DNA from: Sympetrum striolatum
Taxonomy: Eukaryota; Arthropoda; Insecta; Odonata; Libellulidae
Direction of reading: 5' to 3'
DNA length: 64,000 bases
Assembly: GCA_947579665.1 (NCBI GenBank)
Contig: OX388348.1
Span: forward strand, 4,154,001-4,218,000
The first letter of the stretch is position 1. Each line of letters starts with the position of its first letter. Below are positions 34,237-45,521 of this stretch, piece by piece. The translations under genes were made by a program, and so were the position numbers. The notes below the pieces were generated by a model. The model had not been told where the DNA came from. It did not search any database and saw nothing but the letters and a program-made list of their open reading frames with translations.

Positions 34237-36488
34237 TGTTACATCAAGAATAAAAAATCTGATGTGGCCAGCACATGACTTTCTCCATATATAAGATGTA
34301 AATATTCATCTACGACAGTATTTTCGAACTATATTCAATCTAAACTTGGTAGATGAGTGATTAATTTATATATTATTATCTTTTACATCACAAACATTAT
34401 AAATAATGTTCATCTTAAGTTCATCTTCTAAAACACCTCAATCTTTCTACTATCAAAGCCTCTCAGACTTCCACCAACACCTCCTTCCTGTATAATATAA
34501 TTAACTGCAAAATCAATTCTCCTTTCCTACTCTCTCTTTTCTCTTTCCGAGTTCCTTAGAGAACAACTCGCCCAGCCGGGCTACTCTCCATAAGGTGTGG
34601 GTGGGAGGGATTCTTTTTGCTTAAGTTTCACAGATGGCGTTGTATTAGCATCCTGACGTCAGCTACGCGATAGCTCGTCTACATCGTAGCGTAGAGTCTC
34701 GTAACGTTCTATTTCGGATCGCGCGGGTCTTATAAGAATCGACTAGGGCTTCCATACACCGACGAAGTTATATCGAGAGAATAATTACTTATTATTATTA
34801 TAAAGGAACATATGGTTGGTAATGAAAATATCGATAATTCTGAAGGTAAAAATAAGATAAGTTTATTTTAAAAAATCCACTGAGTATAAAAATACATTGT
34901 AATACATTGTTCAAGACATAAATATAACGATTTTTTTCAACTTTGCAAGCAGAAGAAGGGTGAGCATTTATTTTTTAAAAACTTCACAAAACATGAAATA
35001 TGCATTAAAAATATTCAAAATGCAAGGCATTGGAAGTAGATGAAATTAAATAAAAAATAAATGCAAAAATCTATCTACAAACCACAATATAACACTTTAC
35101 TGAGAATTAAAAATATTATAATACACAATTCAAGATAGATCACTTACCTTTTCTAAACAGCACTTCTGATTAAGTCACTTATTTGTCCACATGAAAAGTT
35201 ATATCCACAATTTGAATACCTTAAAATAAGGAACACTCTTAGTCCGGCTCCTCGGCAATGACCTATCTGGTATGAGAGACCTAAGCGGTAACTCTTACAA
35301 CCACCAGCATAGCCCATAGCTTCACAGAAGCGCTCAATCCCCTCCACCACCTAAAGGTGATGTTCCACGGAGGGGTCACTAAACCTAAACATTGCACAAT
35401 AACTAGACACCCTCATATACAATATTTAAATATACACACATTTACCCAAACACACATATATGGTAACCCTACCAAATGAGCCTTCACTAAACCTAAGAAC
35501 CTATCCCTAACTAAACCCAACTACCATCCTCAACTGAAACGGCTCCAGAAAAATGCCTACAATTAACAAATAAGCAGAAGATGAATTGCAAGCCAATTTC
35601 CCTTGCCTGCTCCCGCTGGCTTGTTTAGCTTGATAATAAATATGAACTTGGAGAATCGCCTGACCTGAAAGCATGCATTATTACAATTTGTAAGTTTCAA
35701 AAGCAATAAAGGATTAAGATACACACCCATCTTTAGGCATAACTGATTATTCAGTTCGTATCCCTTTCAGGGAGATTCAGAAATAGTCCATATAAACACA
35801 AATAAAGACTTTAGACTTTGCTGAAATACATTTCTTTGCTTCTTGTTATTTCGTCAACTGTAATTGGCCTCGTGCTGTTTGTTGATACTTACTGATAAAT
35901 AGATAAATAAAGATAAATACATTCTTCGAATTTTTGAGGCATTATCTATAAAACCAATAGAATGGAATAGAAGTTAATTGTCACGTAAAAGACAAATTGA
36001 CTATTCAATTGGTTCCGTTTTCGTGTCCGTTTTAAAACTGTGCAGGCAAAATGGACAGCAAAAGGTGGCGTGTGTAGCGGCATTTAAGGAAATAAATATT
36101 TAAAAAGGTATAGAGTACAATGACGCAATTGAGTTTTTCATTTAACAAAAATCCTAATACTAGATCGATCTTAAACTTTTATGCCGATTAACAACGATAT
36201 AACAGATATTCGGATATTAAAAAATACTCATCCCGCGGAACTGGCCAAGATGCTACTCTGGATGAAATTGCATTGTTGTAAGTTGTACCATTTCTTTGCA
36301 ATTGACTTTGATGTACCGCGAAAATGAGGAAGCTCGGGAAAAGTGCCGTTTTTTGGGTGCCTTGGTTTACTTGGTGCGTTTGTTCTCGTGGTGAATTAAT
36401 CGTTCAATCTGCGGTAGCGGAAAAAATGTCCCTTAAAGAAAAAAAGGTTATGCTTAGTTTGGTGTAAGAATGATTCATATAAGATGTG
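34237..36488. other. AT-rich region without recognised genes
   Basis: No convincing gene. A GC-richer segment at 34560-34780 contains TATAAGAA (34731-34738) followed about 30 bp later by a possible start (CTTCCATACACC), and could be a promoter or a solo LTR. At 35210-35380 a stretch with CACCTAAAGGTG and a 65-codon minus-strand frame (35153-35350) has the look of a decayed interspersed repeat, but I cannot assign it. The rest is unstructured AT-rich sequence. Confidence 0.5.
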
Positions 36489-36490
36489 TA

Positions 36491-37060
36491 CGTGGTGCAT
36501 TCAAGTTCTAACACCTCCGATTTTTTTTCTCAGGACTGGCTAATGATAGAAACATGCGCTTTGCTTTAAAATACGCGCACACTCATTTAATGCGTGATAG
36601 AGATTTCAGCACTGTACGGCACATTCAATTCCTGTGGCAGCAGATACAGTTAGGGCTGTCGTTGATACTTAAAGTGGCAACGTTCTCAGTACCGGAACGG
36701 TGTGTAATCATTCTTTTTCTCCATTTGCGTGCAGTGCCACAGTTTAAAATCATCGCCAGCTGAGTGAGACATGTGGTGATGGTGTCATGGATGTGAATTA
36801 TGGCTTTTTCCAAAAATGAAAGACACTCTTCGTGGTCGCACATTCACTAGCCGTGCTGCAATTGCATCAGCGATTTTCCAGTGGTCAATGCAGATCCCTA
36901 AAGAAGCGTTCGCAGGGGTCATGGAATCATAGCATCGTCGTTGTGTAAATTTTTTTCCGCTGCAGGGAGATTAGGTCAAGAAGTGACAGAAGTTTCACAG
37001 TTTTTCTGTGATTAGTTTATGAGAAAAAAATCGGAGGTGTTATAACTTGAATGCACCACG
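36491..37060. mobile_element. Mariner/Tc1-type MITE, 570 bp, TA target duplication
   Basis: The ends are near-perfect inverted repeats of about 40 bp. The left end reads CGTGGTGCATTCAAGTTCTA then ACACCTCCGATTTTTT (36491-36531); the right end (37021-37060) is its complement with one substitution and a one-base difference in the T run. TA dinucleotides flank both ends (36489-36490 and 37061-37062), as expected for Tc1/mariner integration. The interior has no long frame and no DDE/D motif I can recognise, so this is a non-autonomous or internally decayed copy. Confidence 0.9.
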
Positions 37061-37062
37061 TA

Positions 37063-37482
37063 CTAAGCTAGCAAAAAATTCACAAAGTCCAGGGGCACAT
37101 AATCAATACTTCGACAGTAATTCCTTTTCCGTCAGGAACGATAATGAGAACATACGTGAACATACCATAGCCGAAATTAATACAAACATATCTGTACCAA
37201 TAATGAATCATTTCTGCACATATTTCCGATTTGTCTTACATTTTCTTTCAGGGAGTTCAGTGAGTTGGTTATTATGTCCCTTTCGCTCCGGAAGAATTCT
37301 CGTTGAATTATATAAGTTCTGATAATTTTCGAGGAAAACAAATACATTAATATTGAGCATTGCAAATAATTGGTACATTTGAACACTTCTCATCTGGACC
37401 CTCCCATCTACAACCACGCAAGGTATACTCTTTCCTTTGGCTAATCCAAAGCCCCACTCCTCATTATAGGGACGGAAAACTT

Positions 37483-37488
<6 letters not shown>
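37063..37488. other. Unassigned AT-rich sequence
   Basis: Short overlapping frames occur on both strands with no recognisable product. Nothing else is seen. Confidence 0.4.

Positions 37489-37542
<54 letters not shown>
37489..37542. repeat. (TA)27 microsatellite
   Basis: An uninterrupted TA run. The tyrosine/isoleucine-rich frames crossing it on both strands are artefacts. Confidence 0.97.
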
Positions 37543-37546
<4 letters not shown>

Positions 37547-37743
37547 AGTATGTATATTTTCACTTCAAAGACTGTTTTCATTTCATATTTATGATTTGAA
37601 GTATTCGAATCTGAATCCTCCAATTGTCGGTAAAGAACGCGCTATTCCAGTGTCAGCCACGTAATCTCTTCTGCCAAAGATTCCGGGCATTTATCTTAAA
37701 AGAAAGAAGCCGTTTTTGACTCATTTACCAAACGTATTTTAAT

Positions 37744-37935
37744 TTGACAGGGCCTCCCGATTTCTCGAAGCGCGATCAGCCTTTCCATTCGAGTGCAGTG
37801 GGTTTTCGTAAATCTATGCTTTGTAAACTGCACGGCTTCAGAAAGAAAGCACCTCTCAATAACAGATTATCCCGTCAGCAGCTTCGGCAATTCGGAAGCC
37901 TTTGTTTGAGGCATAAAAGTCGTTTAGGATAAGTA
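37744..37935 (+). other. Possible terminal exon (unrecognised)
   Basis: A pyrimidine-rich stretch ending TTTTAATTTGACAG (3' splice-site-like, AG at 37749-37750) leads into a frame open to a TAA at 37932. The frame is rich in Arg, Lys and Ser and has no recognised domain. There is no suitable upstream partner exon. This may be chance. Confidence 0.15.
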
Positions 37936-39600
37936 AAAATTTTGCCGAGCAGGAAGGTCGCTGTTTTTCGTCACAGTCAGATATACGAACGTCATTTTGT
38001 TTTGAAAAATCCCATGGAAATATTTAATCGTGATCATTCTATTATTCCATTCTTCGTGATGGAATGGTGACATTGACGTTCTCTTGTGAATGTGTTAGTG
38101 ACAGGAGCAATGGTGAAGTGCACAACAATCGAATATTTGCAAAAGAGAAGTTGTTGCCGATTTTCATTAATTGAAATATCTGTCACAAACCGAATATGTG
38201 GCGTAGAAAGTGTGTGTCAATGATTCTACAAGTGCCTGGCGGTAGAATTGTGCTTGATTAGTACTTCTGACTAGAAGATGTCATTCTCTCCAAACGCATT
38301 TCTGAATTCCGTGAACCAATATGGTTAAGTAAGCAGAACAAGGAACTCCTTTACGAGGTACGTATTAACGTTTAATATACGGAAGGTGTTTGTCAAAACG
38401 AATCAATTTGCTGACAATCCTAGCCAAAGATCTGCGTGTAATTCATGTTTTTATTTGATATTCTATAGTAGCACGTCTCATTTACAGAATTAGAATGTAT
38501 ACCAAATTTATTCTGGTGAAATTAGATCGAATGAAGGCGCTGAATAGAACACAGAGTAAGACATTGTGATATCGAAACATCAAAGTAAGTTAGTAGGAAG
38601 GCATGAGTTGTCCCTAATGAAAACCATAATAGTTTTTCGAACTGTGTGTCATGGAATATTTATTAAACAAGAAAAAGCATTACGATGCTCTGTATTTATG
38701 AGCAGCATGTTGCACTTACGAATATTTCAACTAATTTAATCCTCATAATATTGAGAGAATTAACTTCCAATGTTAATTATTGAGTGCCAATTGCTTCTCA
38801 GATAATTTCCATTCTTGTTCGTTAGTTTAATCAATAAAAGTCATTAGGTTTCCGGAAGAGGATCTATGATCTTGCGTCGCACCAGATGAGTTTTGCGTAT
38901 TCCGTTCGTCATTTGTGTCTCCAGATGAGTTATTTTGCTGATGAATATTGAAGGCATTAGTTTATATCATCAAATCAATACTTGCGCTATATGGATAAAT
39001 TTTTTATTGAAGGAATTTCCATCAAGTTCAGTTTTCATTTTTCCTAAATCGAAAGACATCGAAAGAGGTGAGAAAGTGAATGAAAAATACTTCCATATGC
39101 AAGTATTGTTCTATAAATTTATTCAGTTGTTTTGGACGAAAGTTAATTCGTTTATTAAAAGAGCCTGTGCTTCGTAAAATTTAGTGGGGATTGTTATTTA
39201 GGTTTGAAGATATGTATCAGAGTTGATATTGACATGCGACTAATGCTTTTACCACTGATTCCATTCTATAGGGCATTTAATGAACGGTAACTTACGAGAA
39301 CATGCCTTAATTTTGTAAAATTAGTTATATCAATATTCTGCAGAGTTTTTATTGGTATAATTTGGACGATATTTTCTTTCGCGAACAATCCTGCGAGTTT
39401 GAGCTATCACATTCAAATGTTGCGCCTAATCTCGGGTAATGGAAACAAATAATAATTAACTAAGAGTCTTCTTTCATACATGTTCTAATTTTTAATGAAA
39501 TATATCCGTTTATTCCATTGACATGTGATCTTTATTATACTTTTCGTAAATTTATTTAGTTTTACTGGGCAAGGGCAATTGAGAGTTAATTAACCAGTCT
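37936..39600. other. AT-rich region without recognised genes
   Basis: Only short frames; the longest (80 codons, 38935-39177, ATG start) has no recognised domain. No repeats or terminal inverted repeats noticed. Confidence 0.4.
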
Positions 39601-39619
39601 TCCGTCAGCCAATCAGAAG

Positions 39620-39801
39620 CGAGCATTTTGTTTCTCACAGTATCCGTAGGCGTCGGCAATAATTTATAGTGAGCATTCGTCGAGGGAGGTCTCTTGCAAC
39701 ATTAAAAAGAAAAACCGTTAAACATTTAAATTTGTCGATAGTAGTTTCAGATCACAGGGATCAAATATTCAGGCATCGGGGAATTTCAACTTTTGGTAAG
39801 T
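39620..39801 (+). promoter_or_regulatory. Candidate promoter and first exon with splice donor
   Basis: In order: AGCCAATCAGAAGCG (CCAAT-box-like, about 39617-39631), ATTTATAG (TATA-like, about 39662) and, about 30 bp on, AGCATTCGTCG as a possible start. An exon-like stretch of about 100 bp then ends TTTTG|GTAAGT, an excellent 5' splice site (donor at 39796-39801). No long frame is present, so it would be a non-coding first exon. Downstream come the ~228-bp modules with splice-acceptor-like ends. Inference from motifs only. Confidence 0.3.
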
Positions 39802-39879
39802 CAGATTGTGTTGATTATTCGAGCTTCTTTTATAGTTTATAGTGAAAGTATATTTTTCCATTTCTCAATCCACGTATCC

Positions 39880-40950
39880 ATTTCCATATACGTTATCTTA
39901 AGAAGATTAGGAGTTCAGGGATGCTGTGGAGAGATATTCCGTCCTGGATCGAATCTGCAAAACAATGAGTGTAATTTGAATATAATGTAATTACTACTGT
40001 AAGACACAAAGTATGATAGTTGTTGAATTTTCTTATGTATGATTTGAATCCAATGTTATTACTATTCTATGTCACTTAGTTTAATAATTGTTTAATTTTC
40101 TTGGATTTAAATAGTCTTTCAGGTTTTTAAACGATATTATTTTAACTGCTTTTTATTTATTCTTGTTACAGATGGTCACAATGCTTCACCTTAATTAAAG
40201 AGGAGTGCTTCAGAGAGATATTCGGCCCTGAATCCAACTCGGAAAACAATGAGTAAATTTGAATGTTATTACTATTCCAATACACGTAGTTTAATAGTTG
40301 CTACCTATTTTCGGTGTTCAAACGATATTTCTGTTTTCTAAATTATGTTTTGTTAACTGCATTCTATTTATTCTTGTCATAGATGGTTGCAACTCTTCTG
40401 CTTAATGGAAGAGAAGTGTAAGAGTGCAGGGATGCTGCAGAGAGATATTCTGCCCTGGATCTAATTCAGTAACAACAGTATATTTTGAATCTAATGCTAA
40501 TACGATTCCAATTAAAGTAGTATGATACATGTTGCCTATTTTTGAATTAAGATGGTCTTTTTGTTTTTGAAATAATATTTTATCAACTGTTTTTTATTTA
40601 TTCTTTTCATACATATTCACATCATTTCTCCAGCATGGAAAAACAGAGTTAGAGTGCAGGGATGCTGAGGAGAGATATTCAGGACAGAGATGGAACGTAG
40701 AATAAAAGAGTATAATTTTAACCTTACTATTCCTATTCTATTAGCATGATAGATAGCGGGTATTTTTTCATTAACATAGTGTTTTTCTCGAAATAATATC
40801 TTATTAATTTTTCTATTCTTCTCTATTTTTCAGATACACGCTCGGACCCTTTCTCGATCATGGAATAGCAAGAGTAGGAATGCGAAGATGCTGATCACAA
40901 TTATTTCGCCCATGGAAAGAACACAGAATATGATGAGTACTAATTGTCTA
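39880..40950 (+). repeat. Five diverged ~228-bp tandem modules with exon-like cores
   Basis: The core GAGATATTC, preceded by AGAGTGCAGGGATGCTG, recurs at 39931, 40215, 40442, 40672 and, degraded, about 40899. The spacings are 284, 227, 230 and 227 bp. Before each core lies a pyrimidine-rich, 3'-splice-site-like run (TTATTCTTGTTACAG at about 40171, TTATTCTTGTCATAG at about 40381, CTATTTTTCAG at about 40834). After it comes ACAATGAGTAAATTTGA or a variant, which could be a weak donor. The cores are not kept in one reading frame. Copies are perhaps 60-75% identical. They may be old tandem exons of a non-coding gene or an old satellite remnant; the period equals that of the 229-bp satellite. Confidence 0.7.
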
Positions 40951-42970
40951 GTCTAACGTCATTATAACTCCTATTTATATATGATTGATAGTGCGAATTT
41001 ATTGCGAACCTATTCCCCATTTTGCAGCGTTTTTTATTCGTTAAAGGTCTCCAAGACGATTGCCGTCACATTTGATTAAATTTCAAATTATATCAGTCTT
41101 ATTTTTAAGTAATGAGTCAGTTTTGGACTGAAACGGCACAACTATTTTACATTTTGTAACACATGGAGTACTCATTATAAAAGTTTCGAAGTCTCTTTAG
41201 GGTTTTCTGTAAATACGTATGTTATCGCTGTAAATTTATTCTGGAAAGGAAATGTGTCGTATCAGGTGTTTAAGAGACCAACATTCAATTTAGAGCATCG
41301 TAAATGGTTATTAAAATAGCTTCCTAAATGTAAAACAATTCAAGTAGAAAAGTGTGTTTTATTTGCATAATGTTCTGCCTTTCGATCACAGTATCGTTTA
41401 ATTTTACTTTTAGATAAATTATTCTACAATTCTTTCGTAACTATTGAAAATATAAGATTTTATGATTAGAAAGAAATTGGTAACCTTGAGATATTAGAGT
41501 AGTATTTTTATGACATTTCGCATTTTCAGTCAGAGTAAATAATTCGCTGGCTCAAACTTACGACCTTGTATCACTGCTAATTAGCCACCCAGGCATTTTC
41601 AATGGTTTGTTTACTGTTCATTTTAATACAGTTTTTGTGATTTAAGTTATATTAAACAAAAAATGACAGATATGAAGAAAATTAGCTGGGTTATTAGCAT
41701 TTGGGTTGGTTATGGATTTCACTTCGATAAAAAATCGTCAGTTAAGCTTTTTTAGGGTTATAACAATGTAATATCAATGAGAGTACTACCATCAGTGATA
41801 AAATTAGAACTAAATTCTATTTAATGTTCTTTATATCGTAATGTTAATTTATGTATCGTGGACCATTCAACGGTCAAAATGAAACTAAGGTCCCTTTATG
41901 TACGTTTTTGCGGAATATTAGGAAAGAAATTAATTATAAAGGATTAATACTTGTTGAAAAACTGGGCTCTTTATATATTCATGTATTTTTACATCTTTAT
42001 CTTCCACTGGATGCACCCATAGCTCTAATTTGCTTTCATGAATCACGATTACTATTTATTTAATTAGATTTTAGATAATGATCTGCCTATTCCTTGGTTC
42101 ATTACAAGTAACATAATTGAGAGCATTTAGTAAAGGTTCTTATTTATCAAATTTCGGTTGTAGTATTAGAAATATATTAGCGAAACGTGGGGATTCTTTA
42201 CTTTATGATGCACCCTAATTATCCTTTAAAGGTATATTAGTAATATTGCGTTACAACACACTGTTGTACTTTGTGGGACTCCACTTATGAGATACAAGAT
42301 TTAAGTACTGGAATTTACCCAAATATGTATCACTTTTTATGTTTTGTTTTTTTGTGAATAATACATTTACATTTTTTTCTCGAAGGATTGAGTCGACGGA
42401 CGGCGTCGAGTGACTACGCGGGGGATAGCATCTGGAACAATTTAAGCCAGGAGAGAATAAAATAAACACTTACTTGTGAAATAAAATCCGTGACTTATGA
42501 AGTGAAGTTAATCAGTGAAGCGATCATCCCAATTTTATTTTAAACAATTTTCTGAACCATCTGTTTAACAATTCCGTGAACCATTTCTATATTTACTATT
42601 TGAACATTTTTTAATCTTAATATTACATGTGATTCATGGTGATGAACTTTTAACAACTATTTTTTGAAGTTTTATGTTTTATTAATCTGTGCTATTCTGT
42701 TCCATCTATTCAGTGTCTATTCAATCTTTGAAGATAATATTTGTATATCAATCGATGCATATTTTTATATAGTACATAATTTTTCTAAAACTCCTATTCA
42801 TCGGACAATTTATAAATATGCAAGTTCATGTTTTTATGTCAACATTTTTAATGTAATTATTTCAGCGTGTATTTTGGACTTATACTTGCAAATTTTCTGT
42901 AAACGAAAGATGGATCGCTGTGACAAGGAAGAGGTGGGCAGCGCCCTTTACCTATCGCCAACATTAATAA
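40951..42970. other. AT-rich region without recognised genes
   Basis: Short frames only, for example 103 codons at 42664-42975 that are hydrophobic and Phe/Ile/Tyr-rich, as expected from AT-rich sequence. A GC-rich patch at 42385-42450 has no identifiable role. Confidence 0.4.
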
Positions 42971-42973
42971 AAT

Positions 42974-43363
42974 AAAGTCATGGGAATTTGTAAAGAGGGG
43001 TCGTTCGAGGAGACGACGTAAAGGGGAGGGATCTTCAGGGTGAGGGCGTTGGGTGAAGGGTTCCGGGTGGGTTGGGTGGTCGTCCAGGTAGTTCGGCGAG
43101 AGAGCATTGGGAGAAATGGCGTTAAGATAAGGGGCGTAGGGGGCCAGTAGGCTTCCCCAACCCCCCGACAAATTAAAATCAAGTCGTGGGACTTCGGAGA
43201 AGAGTTCGTTCGGAGAAACTAAGAATAGGGGTGAGCGTTGGGAAGACGGGGTCCTGGGGAGTCCCGGGGGGGCGTCGTGGTAGAGGGCGTCTCCGTAAGA
43301 GGCGTGACGGTAGGGAGCGTTGCGCTACGGGACGTCAGGGTAGAGGTCGTCAGTGGTGAGTGG
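42974..43363. repeat. Degenerate G-rich tandem repeat, left part
   Basis: G-rich plus strand with loosely repeated words such as GGTAGAGGGCGTC, GGGGGGCGTCGTGG and GGTAGGGAGCGT. AAGTCATGGGAATTTGTAAA (about 42976) has a relative, AAGTCGTGGGACTTCGGA, about 202 bp further on. It continues at 43578 after an inserted SINE. Several GGG runs make G-quadruplex formation possible. The open frames on both strands are compositional. Confidence 0.75.
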
Positions 43364-43373
43364 TTCGCGGTAT

Positions 43374-43567
43374 AGGCTCCCGGATAGTCATGTGGACAGC
43401 GCGTTTGCGTGGAAGCGATCCCGGGTTCAATTCCCGGTGGGAGCCAATATGCAAAAGTACTTTTTCATTAAGTAAGAAACAGAAATTGAAAAAGTTGAAT
43501 TTGAAGCCAAGGGGCTGGAAATTAAATAACACCTTAATAAAATTGAGAGGGCATACAGTTGTGCTGT
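43374..43567 (+). mobile_element. tRNA-derived SINE (194 bp) with 10-bp target duplication
   Basis: The insertion is flanked by TTCGCGGTAT on both sides (43364-43373 and 43568-43577), a perfect 10-bp target site duplication. The head (43375-43446) looks like a tRNA. The acceptor arms GGCTCCC and GGGAGCC pair perfectly. The A-box region reads ATAGTCATGTGGACAGC. The T-arm CCGGG-TTCAATT-CCCGG is perfect. The extra T between T-arm and acceptor and the mismatched anticodon arm show it is not a working tRNA gene. A tRNA-unrelated body (about 43447-43567) follows. The target is the G-rich repeat, which is split in two by the insertion. Confidence 0.85.
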
Positions 43568-43577
43568 TTCGCGGTAT

Positions 43578-43815
43578 GTGTTGTAGGGGGAGTTGTCGTC
43601 AGAAGAGTTGACGTCGGAGTAGTTGGCGTCGTGGGAGAGTGCGTCGTTGGTGAGGGGTTCGCAGTATGGGGAGTGGTGGTAGGGGGCGTGTTGGTAGGGG
43701 GCGCCGCGATACGGAACGTCGTAGTCGGAGTGTCCGGGGAGAAGGGCGTCTGAGGAGGGTGGAATCGGTAGGGGATGACGCGGTAGTGGTCGTCCGGGGA
43801 GAGGGCGTCCTTACA
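43578..43815. repeat. Degenerate G-rich tandem repeat, right part
   Basis: Continuation of the G-rich repeat after the SINE, with words such as GGTAGGGGGCGTGTTGG, GTCGTCAGAAGAG and GTCGGAGTGTCCGG. The Thr/Pro-rich minus-strand frames (43534-43839, 43599-43946) are composition artefacts. Confidence 0.75.
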
Positions 43816-43933
43816 CTGTCTGGGTAGAGAATGTAACAATCATTTATCAACGTCTGTTCATCATTCTTCGTGTACAGATTCATAACAGCGGCGTGTACCT
43901 GGTAGAAATGTTTGCACGTCGTATGCTTTATAC

Positions 43934-44566
43934 CAGGGGTACTCAACCTGGTGCCCGGAACGAACTCGTACAGTGCCCGCCAAGCTTCGGTAAAAAGATT
44001 TTTTTATTTGCTACAACATTATTTCTTTGGATTGCACTATCGGGGATAGAGTGGAGGTTTGGCGGGGGAAGGGTCAGAAACTTGGTTGTCCTGGTCTTGG
44101 GTTTCGTAAAGAATTTATACCTCTTATCGCCTATGTCCAGATTGACAAGACGCGTATCTATGTCATATTTAGTTCATTATGCGAATGCGAAGATTCAGCT
44201 TATCAATGCATCAAACTCCTCGTAATCAAGGACTGCTGCTTTTCGGATCGCACGTGCAGCGAAAACCTTCAAACAAGATGTATTCCCCGTTATCAAATCT
44301 TCTTAGGAGATAAAGACTTTCTCACAGGAGAGGTTTTCACATATGAGATGTGAGGTTGTGATAAAATTATATACGTTGTGATATTTTGGATCTTATTTAC
44401 TATGAAAAGTTATTTTTTTCGAACAGCCAACGATAAAGTGATAATAATCTGGTATCTATAATAAACTGGTATAGTGATAATATTGCCAATGGATGGCCTG
44501 AATGTCACCATGGACGGAAATGGCGCCCTTTTGTGCCAGGGGGCCACCAAAGATTGAGTACCCCTG
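43934..44566. mobile_element. hAT-superfamily non-autonomous element (633 bp)
   Basis: A perfect 8-bp target duplication, CTTTATAC, lies at 43926-43933 and 44567-44574. The left end reads CAGGGGTACTCAACCTGGTG; the right end, read on the minus strand, starts CAGGGGTACTCAATC. Both the CAGGGGT...CTCAA terminus and the 8-bp duplication are characteristic of hAT elements. Frames inside (up to 110 codons, e.g. 44027-44353) show no hAT dimerisation domain or BED finger I can recognise, so it is a MITE or deletion derivative. Confidence 0.92.
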
Positions 44567-44574
44567 CTTTATAC

Positions 44575-45215
44575 GATGTGTATCTTTGCTTATACATAAA
44601 ATACCGTATACCTCGAATACCGGAGACTAATCCCTGTGTATCTCTCGTTAATATGTTTAGATAGGTATTGGAATGTAGATGAAAAGTAATACTACACGTA
44701 CTATCTTATTCTCTTTGAACGAGAAGTTAAATTTAAAAAGATCTAAGGAGGAACAATTATATTACTTAACAAAAAATCAGCAATCGTGAAGGATATTAGA
44801 GACCCCTTTTCAGCGTTAAGCCTTCTCGAATACTCGTCGTGCTTTTCGAAGCATCTTTCAGAATAGCATCTTTTAGAACTAACGCCTTCTGAAAAACTAA
44901 ATATCTCTACTCCATATATTTCTCTCCCTGTTCAACTTTCGATGTCAAATGGATTTCAAATTTCTCTTGGAAAATTATTGTGAACATTGTATCATTTAAA
45001 TAATTATAGCATTGAACGGGTACAATATCGATGACTACAACATCAGCTAGTTCACTTATTTCTGTTACCTCTTTGGAATTCAAATAAGAAACCGACGCCA
45101 CGAATGCGCTATACGTAGAATTTTCCGATCCGTTTCACAGGGTCACATTTCTAATGCTTGCAACGTCCTTTCTCTTTACCCCTTCTCCTGTTACTTCTGC
45201 ATCGGTTCGAAACGA
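44575..45215. other. Unassigned AT-rich sequence
   Basis: A 64-codon minus-strand frame (44907-45101) has no recognised domain. No repeat structure noticed. Confidence 0.4.
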
Positions 45216-45217
45216 TA

Positions 45218-45521
45218 AAAATGACATTCAGAAAAAGCAAAATTATTTACGTTTGCGAATAAAAAAACATTTTTTGATGTAAAGTAAATCCAATTTTACG
45301 GTCCATTTTTGGAAAACCATTCTGCTAATAAAGTAGCATATTCATCCTATTAATTTTTCCATTCAGCGTTTAGTACATAGTTATTTAGTGGATGAGAATT
45401 CATTGATTTATTAGCAGAATGGTTTTCCAAAAATGGACCGTAAAATTAGATTTACTTTACATCAAAAAATGTTTTTTTATTCGCAAACGTAAATAATTTT
45501 GCTTTTTCTGAATGTCATTTT
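45218..45521. mobile_element. Foldback element (304 bp) with ~115-bp arms
   Basis: Arms 45218-45332 and 45407-45521 are inverted copies with a single visible mismatch (AAATCCAATTT against AAATCTAATTT), separated by a 74-bp loop. The outer ends read AAAATGACATTCAG, with TA on each side (45216-45217 and 45522-45523), which fits TA-targeting elements. If transcribed, the RNA would form a near-perfect long hairpin. No coding capacity. Confidence 0.88.

Noticed and set aside
37360..37623. Tyr/Ile-rich ORFs across the (TA)n run
   Set aside because: They are translations of the microsatellite.
43375..43446. A functional tRNA gene
   Set aside because: The acceptor and T arms are good, but there is an extra base between them, the anticodon arm is mismatched, and it heads a 194-bp insertion with target duplications. 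It is a SINE.
43534..43946. Thr/Pro/Arg-rich ORFs on the minus strand
   Set aside because: Compositional consequence of the G-rich degenerate repeat; overlapping frames give similar low-complexity products.
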